A stretch of DNA of 55,780 nt from an uncultured Erysipelotrichaceae bacterium (lineage in GTDB: Bacteria > Bacillota_I > Bacilli_A > RF39 > UBA660). Shown here in pieces: positions 43,059 to 52,227 of the stretch. The notes under the pieces were generated by a model that had not been told where the DNA came from, made no database searches, and saw only the letters and a program-made list of their open reading frames with translations. The translations under genes were made by a program, and so were the position numbers. The stretch covers positions 1-55,780 of the forward strand of contig CACXGO010000008.1 of NCBI GenBank assembly GCA_902767245.1, written 5' to 3'. Numbering within the stretch: position 1 is the first letter of the stretch; each line of letters begins with the position of its first letter.

Positions 43059-43640
43059 TTAGATTATTCTTTCGATACGATCGTATATTTCACTTCTACC
43101 TTCTTTAGTAACATTTGAAAACATAACAAATTCGTCACCGACTGGTAGTTCTAGTTCATTCAAAATAGCGTTTCTTAATTTTTGATGTTGCGTTACCCCT
43201 ACTTTATCAATTTTTGTTGCAACAATTGTAACAGGAATTTGATAATGCTTTAAATAATTAAACATCATAATATCATCTTTGCTTAACTTATGGCGAAAAT
43301 CAATTAACATAAAAACTTGTTTCAAGTTTTCACGAGTAGTCATATAATCTTCCATCATAAGTCCGAATTTTTTTTGATTTTTTTTACTCAAAGTAGCATA
43401 CCCATATCCTGGAGCATCAACTAAATAAAAACTTTCATTTATTAAATAAAAATTTATAGTTTGAGTCTTACCAGGTGTTGCACTAGTACGAGCATAATTT
43501 TTACGATTTATAATTGTGTTTATAAAGCTACTTTTCCCAACATTTGATCTTCCCACAAGCAAAAATTCTGGTAGATTTCTCGTTGGGTACTGGCTTCTTC
43601 TAACCGCACTTACTTCTAAATTAACACTTGTTATTTTCAT
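43059..43640 (-). CDS. engB: Ribosome-biogenesis GTP-binding protein EngB (YsxC)
   Basis: Single GTPase domain required for 50S assembly, 193 residues. It has the P-loop GRSNVGKSSFINTI (residues 30-43), TPGKTQTINFYL, DAPGYGYA, and the NKxD equivalent TKIDKV (about residue 148). It is preceded by a fully consensus promoter and heads the engB-unknown-der operon. Confidence 0.96.
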   Translation of the reverse strand: MKITSVNLEVSAVRRSQYPTRNLPEFLLVGRSNVGKSSFINTIINRKNYARTSATPGKTQTINFYLINESFYLVDAPGYGYATLSKKNQKKFGLMMEDYMTTRENLKQVFMLIDFRHKLSKDDIMMFNYLKHYQIPVTIVATKIDKVGVTQHQKLRNAILNELELPVGDEFVMFSNVTKEGRSEIYDRIERII

Positions 43641-43674
43641 TTTATCACCTTAAATATAATAAATTGCAAGGAAA

Positions 43675-43703
43675 ATTATATCATTATTTCTTAGCCATGT
43701 CAA
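43675..43703 (-). promoter_or_regulatory. Consensus promoter of engB-der
   Basis: Minus strand TTGACA (43698-43703), 17 bases, TATAAT (43675-43680) with TG upstream of the -10. Both hexamers are perfect sigma-A consensus. Confidence 0.85.
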
Positions 43704-43705
43704 AA

Positions 43706-43888
43706 TTATATACCACCAACAATGATTAAATTTAACATTAAATATACAATTAGCAAAAAGATTATTCCTAAAATAATATATGTTGCAATTAATATTTTTT
43801 TATTATTGTGTTTTTTTGCTAAAACATATGAAATAAAAGCCAATATGCAAAATATGATTATTAATAAAATGTTCAATTTAAATCCCAT
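43706..43888 (-). CDS. Small membrane protein (hypothetical)
   Basis: A 60-residue protein with two hydrophobic helices (about residues 5-24 and 32-56) joined by a basic loop AKKHNNKK. TAGGAGA precedes the ATG by eight bases. It stops just before the engB promoter. Function unknown. Confidence 0.55.
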   Translation of the reverse strand: MGFKLNILLIIIFCILAFISYVLAKKHNNKKILIATYIILGIIFLLIVYLMLNLIIVGGI

Positions 43889-43962
43889 AATAATTCTCCT
43901 ATTAATTAAATTATATCATTAAAAATTGATTATTCTAATAGCAATTTTAATAAAATGTAAAC

Positions 43963-43984
43963 AAAAAAGGCTTTATTCAGCCTT
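43963..43984 (-). terminator. Terminator of the YihY-family gene
   Basis: Minus strand AAGGCT, six-base loop, AGCCTT, then T4. The stem overlaps the stop codon (TGA). Confidence 0.75.
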
Positions 43985-44801
43985 CATTTGATAAATAATC
44001 TTCTGCATTTATAGCAATTCCAATTACTAATATATTACTTAATAAATATATCCAAATCATCAAAACTATAATTGATGATAAGCTACCATAAAACACATTA
44101 TAAGCAGCAATTTCATTAACATAGATTGAATAAAAATATGTTGCTATAACCCAACCAATAGTTGTAAAAAGTGCTCCTTTTGTAACATCCTTGCTTTTTA
44201 GTTTTGCAGATGGCGAAATAACATATAATATTTTAATAAAGAAATATATTAAAATAAATGAAATTGGCCATTTTATAATGGTAAATATTTTATAAACAAT
44301 TGAATAGTCACCATCTAATCTATCAATAAATGTTTTTAAAATGCTTGAACCAAAACCTAAAACAAACATTGTAAATGCAAATAGAAACATCAAAAGCATA
44401 ACTAATAATAAGCTTTTAACAGTCCTTCTAAACATATTTTTTTCTTCAGTTTTATATAAAACATTAGCAGCAACAATGATTGAAGTTGTTCCATTACTTG
44501 AGAAAAAAAGTGCAATTAAGAATGTTAATAAAGCGAAACCTGTGCTTTTGCTAGAATCCAAAAAGTTATAAATCAAATCATATATGTCTTTCGGCATATT
44601 CATTGAAACAAAATCCAAAACATCAACTGGTGAAACATTAAAAAGTGAAATAATAAATGTTAAAGCCATAATTGAAGGAAATATTGATAAAATTAAGGCA
44701 TACGAAATATTTCCTGGTAAAATTACCATTTCTGGTCTTCTAATAATTTTTACTATTCTTTTTAAACTCTTTTTTAATCTATTCCGAGTCTTTGTTATCA
44801 T
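43977..44801 (-). CDS. YihY/BrkB-family membrane protein
   Basis: A 274-residue protein with about six membrane helices. It starts MITKTRNRLKKSLKRIV and then shows the YihY pattern: GNISYALILSIFPSIMALTF (about residues 29-48), then GFALLTFLIALFFSSNGTTSI and a C-terminal IWIYLLSNILVIGIAINAE. The family is widely kept but its function is not settled; it is sometimes annotated as ribonuclease BN incorrectly. It overlaps the upstream GGDEF gene by 23 bases. AGAGGAAA precedes the ATG. Confidence 0.9.
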   Translation of the reverse strand: MITKTRNRLKKSLKRIVKIIRRPEMVILPGNISYALILSIFPSIMALTFIISLFNVSPVDVLDFVSMNMPKDIYDLIYNFLDSSKSTGFALLTFLIALFFSSNGTTSIIVAANVLYKTEEKNMFRRTVKSLLLVMLLMFLFAFTMFVLGFGSSILKTFIDRLDGDYSIVYKIFTIIKWPISFILIYFFIKILYVISPSAKLKSKDVTKGALFTTIGWVIATYFYSIYVNEIAAYNVFYGSLSSIIVLMIWIYLLSNILVIGIAINAEDYLSNEG

Positions 44802-46830
44802 TTGTTTCCTCTTTTACCTTTCGCATTGCAATTGTTGCTTCATTAATAGCATCATCTATAGTTTTAATATCATCTGTAATCATACTATAACCAATAGCAG
44901 CTCCAAATCCATGTTTTAATTCTTTTAATTCTTTATTTAATTTCTTAATATAAAGTTCTATTTGACGATCTTTATAACCAACAAGATAAATTAAAAATTC
45001 GTTCCCATTAGTTCGCACAATATCAGAATTAATTATTTGATTTTTAATTAAAACATTAGCAGCTTCTTTTATTTCTTCATCGCCGGCATTATGACCATAA
45101 TTGTCATTGATATAGGCAATGTTATTTAAATCAATAATAATGATTGCTTGTGGATATACTTGACTTTCTTCCCATAAATCCATATTATCATTTAAATAAT
45201 TACGATTTTTTAAAGATGTTAACATATCCATGTATTTTATTTTTTCAGTCTTTTTAAATGAAATACTAGGTTGCTTTGTTTTATTCATTTGACTTGTAAG
45301 TAGGATTGAAGCGATATAAACAATTACTAAGCCTGATATTAAAGCAACACTTTTGAATAATGTTTTATTGTTATTTTTAGTGATTATTTCATTCATACCA
45401 GAACTTATTTCTTTGTTTTGTGGCATTACTTTTAAGAAAAAGTCTAAATATTCATTAAAAATCGAATTGGCAGTTACGCTTTTCATAGTATAACCATAAT
45501 TATCATTTTTAATAACACTATCAATTTTGTAATTACTTAAATCAGATTTTTTATAATAATCATATGTAAGATAATCTAATACCATAATATTTTCTTTACT
45601 GTCAACTAAATTTTCAACTGTCTTGTATTCTTTTACCTTAACTCCTTCTTTAGATAATAAAGAACTAATTACTGATCCTCTTAAAGAAGCAACAATTTTA
45701 TCTTTTAGCGATTTTAAAGAGCTTATGTTTTCAACCGTATTATTTTTAGTGATTACAACTAAAGAATTTGTATATGCATTGCTTGAAATAAAGCCATTTA
45801 AATCATAACCACTTTTTTTAGTATTATTAAAGAATAAATCAACATTATTATTTTCAAACGCATTTAAAAGTGCATCAATATTTTCATATTTTTTGTAGAC
45901 AATTTCAATATCAGCTAAGGCTGCAAAGTGATTCAAAATTGCTTTGTTAGTTCCATATAAATCACTATTTATAGTAATGTCATAAGGGGCATCTTCTATA
46001 TATCCATAAATATATCTTTTTCCTTTAAAAGATGCAATTGAATTTTGGTCAGTTCCTTTAAATTCAAAATAGTATTTTGTAAAATATTTATTAAACTCAT
46101 CCTCAAAATTTTCTTCTGACCACTTTGTATAATATTTTTTTATAATTGTATTTAGTCTATCATTACTACCTAGCTTTATTACATAATTTGTTTTTATATC
46201 ATTAATTAAATACGCAACATAAATTTTTTCATTTAAAGCATATTTCAATGCTAACAATTTAGGAACCAAAATAGCATCAACTGTTACATCATTTTGATTT
46301 AAGCCAATTGCATTTTCTAATTCTGTAATATTAGCAAAACTTACAAATTCATTTTTTAAATCACTTAAGTATGATTTTATTTCAGATAAATCTGAAGCTA
46401 AAACACCAATTTTTAAATTTTTAATTTCATTTAAGCCATTTATTTTCTTACTTTCAGTAGTAAGTAAAACATAATTGTCTTCATAAATTTTTATTTGATT
46501 TGATGCTACATTTTTAGCGATTTGAAAACTATATTCATTGTCATTTTTTTCGTTATAAGAATATGAAATACGATTAAATTCAAGTTCAGTTGTTGCTTCA
46601 AAATCCTTAAAGAAGTCAAAAACAACACCTTCTCCTACATAATTTAAAACTGGAATATCGTTTTCAACACCTATATCTATTAGTTTTAATTTGTTATTTT
46701 GAATCCAGTCTTTTTCAACTTTGGTAAATGAAGTTGATTTATCTTCATTTGTAAAATAGTAATATGCTCCAAAGCCTATACCGAATAGCAGTAATACAAT
46801 TAAAACTATCCTTAATATTTTTTTATTCAT
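44779..46830 (-). CDS. Membrane protein with solute-binding sensor and degenerate GGDEF domain
   Basis: A 683-residue protein. An N-terminal signal anchor (residues 5-25) is followed by two tandem solute-binding-type regions (about 35-250 and 265-480; SBP_bac_3-like, for example YIYGYIEDAPYDI and DLFFNNTKKSGYDLN). Next is a membrane helix (about 495-512) and a GGDEF domain (about 530-680). DMLTSLKNRNYLN and IIIIDLNNIAYINDNYGHNAGDE match. The active-site signature reads NGNEF instead of GGDEF, so diguanylate cyclase activity is doubtful. A ligand-sensing role is inferred. It ends overlapping the YihY gene. Confidence 0.75.
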   Translation of the reverse strand: MNKKILRIVLIVLLLFGIGFGAYYYFTNEDKSTSFTKVEKDWIQNNKLKLIDIGVENDIPVLNYVGEGVVFDFFKDFEATTELEFNRISYSYNEKNDNEYSFQIAKNVASNQIKIYEDNYVLLTTESKKINGLNEIKNLKIGVLASDLSEIKSYLSDLKNEFVSFANITELENAIGLNQNDVTVDAILVPKLLALKYALNEKIYVAYLINDIKTNYVIKLGSNDRLNTIIKKYYTKWSEENFEDEFNKYFTKYYFEFKGTDQNSIASFKGKRYIYGYIEDAPYDITINSDLYGTNKAILNHFAALADIEIVYKKYENIDALLNAFENNNVDLFFNNTKKSGYDLNGFISSNAYTNSLVVITKNNTVENISSLKSLKDKIVASLRGSVISSLLSKEGVKVKEYKTVENLVDSKENIMVLDYLTYDYYKKSDLSNYKIDSVIKNDNYGYTMKSVTANSIFNEYLDFFLKVMPQNKEISSGMNEIITKNNNKTLFKSVALISGLVIVYIASILLTSQMNKTKQPSISFKKTEKIKYMDMLTSLKNRNYLNDNMDLWEESQVYPQAIIIIDLNNIAYINDNYGHNAGDEEIKEAANVLIKNQIINSDIVRTNGNEFLIYLVGYKDRQIELYIKKLNKELKELKHGFGAAIGYSMITDDIKTIDDAINEATIAMRKVKEETNDNKDSE

Positions 46831-46839
46831 TCATACCAC

Positions 46840-47289
46840 CTAACTATTATTAGTCCATTTAAAAGCTAAACTGGTTTTATGTTTATAACCAATTATTGGG
46901 TAAGCACTATTTTCTTCTGTATCCTCTTTACATGTTACAAAAACTTGAAAATCATAATCTTTCTTTTCTTTGTCAGTATAAAGTTCTAATACCTTGTCTA
47001 ACATTGATTCGATTAAAAGCAATTTTGTATCTTTTTTTACATCAATAACAATGTTGACAATTAAAACTCCTCCAACATATGCATTAGCAGAATTAATAAA
47101 TTCACTTTCTTTTATCTTACTTACTGTTTCTTTTATTTTACTATCAGATATTTTGACAGCACTTTCCTGTCTGTTTCCATAAAATGATATTGTCGAATCT
47201 GGCATTATAACTTTAATAAGGCCATATATTATAACTGCAATAATAAGGATTGCTAACACAATTAAACCTATTTTTATCTTTTTATTCAT
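46840..47289 (-). CDS. Membrane-anchored hypothetical protein
   Basis: A 149-residue protein with one N-terminal helix (about 8-29, IGLIVLAILIIAVIIYGLIKVI) and a soluble outer domain of about 115 residues with no recognised motif. It lies between gatB and the GGDEF protein, with 10-base spacing each side, so it is likely part of the gatCAB transcript. The ATG at 47289 is preferred because GAGGTGA precedes it; the GTG at 47298 lies inside that site. Confidence 0.65.
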   Translation of the reverse strand: MNKKIKIGLIVLAILIIAVIIYGLIKVIMPDSTISFYGNRQESAVKISDSKIKETVSKIKESEFINSANAYVGGVLIVNIVIDVKKDTKLLLIESMLDKVLELYTDKEKKDYDFQVFVTCKEDTEENSAYPIIGYKHKTSLAFKWTNNS

Positions 47290-47299
47290 TTTTTTCACC

Positions 47300-48718
47300 T
47301 CAGTTTATTTTATTAATGATTTCAATTAACATTCTATTTAAAGCTTCAGGATTTGCTGCTCCTTTAGTTTCTTTCATTACTTGACCAACCAAGAATTTTA
47401 AGGCTTTTTCTTTCCCTGCTTTATAATCATTTACGGATTGACTATTTGCTTTGACAACATCTTGAACAATTTTTTCTAAAGCCCCATCATCTAAAGATTT
47501 AATTCCTAACTTATCAATTACTTCATCAATGTTTTCATCAGATTCAAGCAAACTTGGTAATATCTCTTTTCCTTGCTTTGAAGTAATTGTTTTCTTACTT
47601 AATAAGTCTGTTAATTTCAAAATATCTTTTTCTTTTAAGTGTGTATCTTTTAATTCAATATTATTTTTATTTAAATGACTTAAAATATCTCCTGTTAAAA
47701 GATTTGCAAGAATAATTGGATCAGTCTTTTTATAAATACTTCGATAATAATCATTCAATTCTTTATTAGCAATTAATGTTGCAATGTTATTTGAACTGAT
47801 TCCAAGTGTACTATATTCTTCACGCATTTCATTTGGTAAAATACCTATACTATCTAGAACATCATTATACCACTTTTCATCGATATTAACAAATGGGATA
47901 TTAGGCTCTGGAAGATATCTATAATCATTTCCTGTTTCTTTAACACGCATTAAAATGGTCGTTTCTGTTTTATCATCAAATCTTCTTGTTTCTTCTCTTA
48001 CTTTAAGACCAGATTCTAAAATCTTTTTCTGACGTTCAATCTCATAATTGATACTAATTGCAACTTTACTTATAGATCCAATATTTTTAATCTCAGTTTT
48101 TGTTCCTAATGTTTCACTATTTTCTTCTTTTAGTGAGACATTAGCATCGCAACGCATACTTCCTTCTTCCATCTTAACATCACTGACACCAAGATAAAGT
48201 AATGTTTCTCTTAACGCTTCTAAATATGCACATGCTTCTTTTCCATTACTAATAACTGGTTTAGAAACAATCTCAATCAATGGGACTCCTGCACGATTAT
48301 AATTCAAAAGTGTTTGTTTTCCACTATGAATACTTTTACAAGTATCTTCTTCAATATGAATACGTTCAAGTCCAATTTTTTTGATGCCATCATCTGTTTT
48401 AATTTCAATATATCCATCATAACCAATTGGTGTATCTTTTTGTGTTATTTGAAATCCTTTTGGTAAATCTGGATAAAAATAATTTTTACGATCAAAATGC
48501 ATATGACGATTTATTTTGCAGTGAAAAGCAAGACATGCTTTTAAAGCCATTGAAATTACTTCTTTATTTAATCTTGGAAGTGTTCCAGGATAAGCTAAAT
48601 CAAGTTCATCAACATTTGTATTTACTTCATCATTAAAATCATTTTTACTTCTAGAAAATACCTTTGAATTACTTTTTAATTCGGCATGAACTTCAATTCC
48701 GATTGTTGGAACAAGCAT
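47300..48718 (-). CDS. gatB: Asp/Glu-tRNA amidotransferase subunit B
   Basis: Subunit of GatCAB, which converts Glu-tRNA(Gln) (and Asp-tRNA(Asn)) to the amidated form. The 472-residue protein begins with the conserved GIEVHAEL motif and has DLPKGFQITQ (about residue 88), and the C-terminal tail domain with KFLVGQVMKETKGAANPE. It starts on a TAATG overlap with gatA and ends in TGA. Confidence 0.97.
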   Translation of the reverse strand: MLVPTIGIEVHAELKSNSKVFSRSKNDFNDEVNTNVDELDLAYPGTLPRLNKEVISMALKACLAFHCKINRHMHFDRKNYFYPDLPKGFQITQKDTPIGYDGYIEIKTDDGIKKIGLERIHIEEDTCKSIHSGKQTLLNYNRAGVPLIEIVSKPVISNGKEACAYLEALRETLLYLGVSDVKMEEGSMRCDANVSLKEENSETLGTKTEIKNIGSISKVAISINYEIERQKKILESGLKVREETRRFDDKTETTILMRVKETGNDYRYLPEPNIPFVNIDEKWYNDVLDSIGILPNEMREEYSTLGISSNNIATLIANKELNDYYRSIYKKTDPIILANLLTGDILSHLNKNNIELKDTHLKEKDILKLTDLLSKKTITSKQGKEILPSLLESDENIDEVIDKLGIKSLDDGALEKIVQDVVKANSQSVNDYKAGKEKALKFLVGQVMKETKGAANPEALNRMLIEIINKIN

Positions 48719-50157
48719 TATTTATCACTTCCTATTCTAAGATCTAAATTAAGTTCTTTTTCAATAAAACTTGCTAATTCATAAATAACTTCTTCTTTAA
48801 AATAATTACCAATTATTTGAAGTCCTATTGGCAATGATTCATGGTTAAAACCAATTGGTAAAGCTAAGGCTGGAAGCCCTGCCATACTAACTGGAATTGT
48901 AAGTAAATCATCATAGAAACTTTGTAAAACATTGTCTAAATGGCGATTAAATGGATAAGCAACATCAGTATTTGTTGGTCCTAAAATAAGATCATATTTT
49001 TCAAATACTTTTTTAAAATTAGAAACCATATTATGTCTTAATTTTAAAGCTTTATAGTAATATTTATCAGCGTTTTCGCCACTTAAAACTAGGGAGCCAA
49101 CCATAATTCTTCTTTTTACTTCTGCTCCAAATCCAATACTTCTTGTTAAATTATACATATCCTCTAACTTCTCTTGATCAGATAAAAATCCATATTTTAT
49201 ACCATCAAATCTAGCTAGATTAGTGCTTGCTTCTCCTAATGCAATTACTTGATATAAAGGAATTGCATATTCTAAATTTGGAATATCAATAAAATCAACT
49301 TGACATCCTTTATTTTTTAAGATTTCTAAAATTTCATTTATTTTATTTCTAATTTCTGCATTTATAACATCACTCATATAATAGTTTGGTACGGCTATTT
49401 TTAAACCCTTGATATCTTTTCCAATTAAACTTGTGAAATCTTTATTATTTTCTACTGTATTTAAATCTTTTTCGTCTTTGCCAGCAATTAAATTAAATAG
49501 TAAAGCGTTTTCATAAACATTTTTGGTCATTGGCCCAATTTGATCTAAGCTTGAAGCAAAAGCAACAAGACCATGTCTTGAAACACTACCATAAGTTGGT
49601 TTTAAACCAACAATTCCACAAAATCCTGATGGCTGTCTAACTGAACCACCAGTATCACTACCTAAAGCTAAAACAACTTCACGAGATGCCACTGCGGCTG
49701 CAGAACCACTACTAGATCCTCCTGGAACACGAGACTTATTTCGTGGGTTTAAGGTATTACCAAAAAAACTAGTTTCCCCAGTTGATCCCATAGCAAACTC
49801 ATCCATATTTGTTTTACCTATAATAATCATATGTTTTTCTTTTACTTTTTCAATTACGGTTGCATCATACACAGAGTTAAAATTTTCAAGCATTTTTGAT
49901 GCACATGTTGTTCTTAAATCTTTGGTTACAATGTTATCTTTGATAGCAATTGGAATGCCAAAGAAAATATTATCAGCTTCAACTTCACCTAAAGCTTCAG
50001 CTTCTTTTAATGCATTTTCATTCAATGATATAAAATCGTTTAATTTATTTTTTTCGATTTTTAAGAATGCTTCTTTTACTAAATCAGTTGGTCTTATTTT
50101 TTTACTTACTAAAAGTTCATGAATTTCCTTTAATTCTAAATCTAAATAATTAGTCAT
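48718..50157 (-). CDS. gatA: Asp/Glu-tRNA amidotransferase subunit A
   Basis: Amidase-signature subunit that releases ammonia from glutamine, 479 residues. The amidase signature GGSSSGSAAAVA (about residues 148-159) with the Ser-Ser-Lys triad is visible, as is IAIKDNIVTKDLRTTCAS containing the catalytic Lys. The C-terminal part carries GLPALALPIGF and GLQIIG. It overlaps gatC by eight bases. Confidence 0.97.
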   Translation of the reverse strand: MTNYLDLELKEIHELLVSKKIRPTDLVKEAFLKIEKNKLNDFISLNENALKEAEALGEVEADNIFFGIPIAIKDNIVTKDLRTTCASKMLENFNSVYDATVIEKVKEKHMIIIGKTNMDEFAMGSTGETSFFGNTLNPRNKSRVPGGSSSGSAAAVASREVVLALGSDTGGSVRQPSGFCGIVGLKPTYGSVSRHGLVAFASSLDQIGPMTKNVYENALLFNLIAGKDEKDLNTVENNKDFTSLIGKDIKGLKIAVPNYYMSDVINAEIRNKINEILEILKNKGCQVDFIDIPNLEYAIPLYQVIALGEASTNLARFDGIKYGFLSDQEKLEDMYNLTRSIGFGAEVKRRIMVGSLVLSGENADKYYYKALKLRHNMVSNFKKVFEKYDLILGPTNTDVAYPFNRHLDNVLQSFYDDLLTIPVSMAGLPALALPIGFNHESLPIGLQIIGNYFKEEVIYELASFIEKELNLDLRIGSDK

Positions 50158-50443
50158 GTAAAGCCCTCGTTACAGCAATATAACTGCCATATTTCTTGTT
50201 AGCATTTTTTAAAATTTCTTCTCTTGTGAGCATATTACCAACTATATCTTCATTATAAACATTTGTATTTTCTGAAGGAGAAATTAAGATTTCTTCATCT
50301 TCAATTTTTACTTCTTGAATACGATCTATTTCTTTCATCAAATCTTTTAACTCATGTGCGTATTTATCTATTTCTTGATCTTCTAATTTAAGTTTTGCAA
50401 GTTCTGCAACATGAAGAACTTTTTCTTTATCTAAACTTTCCAT
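50150..50443 (-). CDS. gatC: Asp/Glu-tRNA amidotransferase subunit C
   Basis: A 97-residue stabilising subunit of GatCAB. The pattern VLHVAELAKLKLEDQEI...LKDLMKEIDRIQEV is typical. It is the first gene of gatCAB, preceded by an extended -10 promoter; AGAGGACGAAT precedes the ATG. Confidence 0.93.
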   Translation of the reverse strand: MESLDKEKVLHVAELAKLKLEDQEIDKYAHELKDLMKEIDRIQEVKIEDEEILISPSENTNVYNEDIVGNMLTREEILKNANKKYGSYIAVTRALHD

Positions 50444-50463
50444 ATTCGTCCTCTTTCCAGCAT

Positions 50464-50472
50464 ATTATATCA
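50464..50472 (-). promoter_or_regulatory. Extended -10 promoter of gatCAB
   Basis: Minus strand TGATATAAT (TG at 50471-50472, TATAAT at 50464-50469), about 20 bases before gatC. The -35 is unclear because the upstream unit's terminator lies there. Confidence 0.6.
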
Positions 50473-50489
50473 TTTATTAATAGTAAAAT

Positions 50490-50515
50490 AAAGTAAAGTT
50501 ATTTAACTTTACTTT
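50490..50515 (-). terminator. Terminator upstream of gatC
   Basis: Minus strand AAAGTAAAGTT-AAAT-AACTTTACTTT, followed by ATTTTA. The stem overlaps the stop codon of the gene at 50509. Confidence 0.7.
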
Positions 50516-51054
50516 ATTTTGAAAGTTTTTTCTTTCGCTTCTTTATCTATTTTTGTTTCTTCATTTTTATCAATGCCAATATTATACTCAATAACAAGAT
50601 GATTTTCTCTTACGCGAATTCGAATTTGGATATTTTTTTCTTCATTTATGGAACGAATATAATAATTCTCTAAATTAACTACAGTATATCCTTCACTTGA
50701 CAATTTACCTAAATATGCAAAAACATCATTTAAAGTCATTTTTTTACGATTATATTTTAAAGTAATTTTTCCATCTTTTTCACTTGCTGCTACTAATTCT
50801 CTTTTTGATTTTAAAGCACTATTTAGAGTAGGAACTGTATACTCTTGTAATTTAAATGACTTAACATCATACTTTTTAACCATACGATAAGAAGTAAACA
50901 AATAATAACTACATCCTGCTATTATTAAAAGGCTGATTACAATAAGAACTACCATAGCTTTATTACTCTTATTAGGTTTTGATTTTTTTTCTTCTTTTGC
51001 TTTTAGTTCTTTTTCTTCTTTTGATTCTTTTTCTGTTATTTCTTTTTCTTCCAT
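50509..51054 (-). CDS. Membrane-anchored hypothetical protein
   Basis: A 181-residue protein. Residues 1-35 are Glu/Lys-rich and presumably cytoplasmic. One membrane helix (about 36-58, VVLIVISLLIIAGCSYYLF) is followed by an outer domain (TLNSALKSKRELVAASEKDGKITLKYNRKK...). No motif recognised. The ATG at 51054 follows AAAGGTGA; the frame extending to 51072 has no site. It is downstream of the dnaK operon terminator. Confidence 0.65.
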   Translation of the reverse strand: MEEKEITEKESKEEKELKAKEEKKSKPNKSNKAMVVLIVISLLIIAGCSYYLFTSYRMVKKYDVKSFKLQEYTVPTLNSALKSKRELVAASEKDGKITLKYNRKKMTLNDVFAYLGKLSSEGYTVVNLENYYIRSINEEKNIQIRIRVRENHLVIEYNIGIDKNEETKIDKEAKEKTFKIK

Positions 51055-51101
51055 TCTTTCACCTTTTTTCATACATTATAAATTATAACAATTTTTTTAA
51101 A

Positions 51102-51131
51102 TAAAAAAAAAGAGTTTTAAATATACTCTTT
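51102..51131 (-). terminator. Terminator of dnaJ
   Basis: Minus strand AAAGAGT, nine-base loop, ACTCTTT, then T6. The loop covers the dnaJ stop codon. Confidence 0.75.
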
Positions 51132-52217
51132 AATTTTTTTAAATGGTGACTCATTTTCAAGATTAGTTTCAGCAAGCTCTTGAAATAGTTTCTTTTGCTC
51201 ACGATCAATTTTCGTTGGTGTAATAACTTTTATTATTACATACATGTCTCCTTTACGACCAGTATTAGCATCTGCTACTCCTCTACCTCTAAGTCTTTGT
51301 TTATCACCAGATTGTGTTCCTGCATCGATTGCAATTTTAACCGTTCCATCTAAAGTTGGAAGGTCTTTTTTGCATCCTAAAACAGCATCAGTAATTGAAA
51401 TTGGAAGCTCAACAATTATGTCATTTTCATCACGCTTAAAAATTGGATGCTCTTTAACATTAAATTCTAAATAAATATCACCATTGGGTCCTCCATTAGC
51501 ACCAGCTTCACCTTTACCAGCAAGGCGAAGTTGATTTCCAGTATCAACACCAGCAGGAATCTTTACTTCAAGATCTTTTCTAACTTTTTTAGTTCCAGTA
51601 CCACGACATGCTGAACAAATTGAATCATATGTATAACCTGATCCTCCACATTTTGAGCAAGTCGTTTTCGACATAAAAGTTCCAAATAAAGTGTGTTGTT
51701 CACTTGTAACTGTTCCAGATCCATGGCAATTTGGACAAGTTTTCTCGCCTTTTCCGCCTTTGCCATTACATTCTTCACATTTCTCAGTTGTATCAACTGT
51801 TATGGTCTTCTTGCAACCAAATACAGCTTCTTCAAAGGTCAAATTAATATTTATTAAGCGATCTCTTCCTTTGCTTGCGCGAGTTTTAGAGCGACCTCCT
51901 CCAAAGAAATCAAAACCGCTACTACCAAATAAGTCTCCAAAAATATCAGAAAAGTCAAAACCACTAAAATCATATCCAGCAGTACTACCATTACCTGAGA
52001 ATGCTGCATGGCCAAATTGATCATATTGTTTTCTCTTGCTTTCGTCAGATAATACAGCATATGCTTCTTGAGCTTCTTTAAATTTTTCAGCTGCATCTGG
52101 AGCTTTATTAACATCTGGATGATATTGTTTAGCTAGTTTTCTAAATGCACTTTTTATTTCATCTTGACTAGCATTTTTACTAACACCCAAGACCTCATAA
52201 TAATCTCTTTTTTCCAT
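51117..52217 (-). CDS. dnaJ: Chaperone protein DnaJ
   Basis: Co-chaperone that stimulates DnaK ATPase and delivers clients, 366 residues. The J-domain with HPD ([15 protein letters not shown], residues 31-45) is followed by a Gly/Phe-rich region (about 75-110), four CxxCxGxG zinc motifs ([32 protein letters not shown], about 145-205) and the C-terminal substrate domains. It lies ten bases after pepF. Confidence 0.97.
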   Translation of the reverse strand: MEKRDYYEVLGVSKNASQDEIKSAFRKLAKQYHPDVNKAPDAAEKFKEAQEAYAVLSDESKRKQYDQFGHAAFSGNGSTAGYDFSGFDFSDIFGDLFGSSGFDFFGGGRSKTRASKGRDRLININLTFEEAVFGCKKTITVDTTEKCEECNGKGGKGEKTCPNCHGSGTVTSEQHTLFGTFMSKTTCSKCGGSGYTYDSICSACRGTGTKKVRKDLEVKIPAGVDTGNQLRLAGKGEAGANGGPNGDIYLEFNVKEHPIFKRDENDIIVELPISITDAVLGCKKDLPTLDGTVKIAIDAGTQSGDKQRLRGRGVADANTGRKGDMYVIIKVITPTKIDREQKKLFQELAETNLENESPFKKIKEYI

Positions 52218-52227
52218 AACTCACCTA

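Noticed and set aside
51691-52020. Open frames opposite dnaJ and other housekeeping genes
   Set aside because: These mirror the codon bias of conserved genes on the minus strand and have no independent signals.
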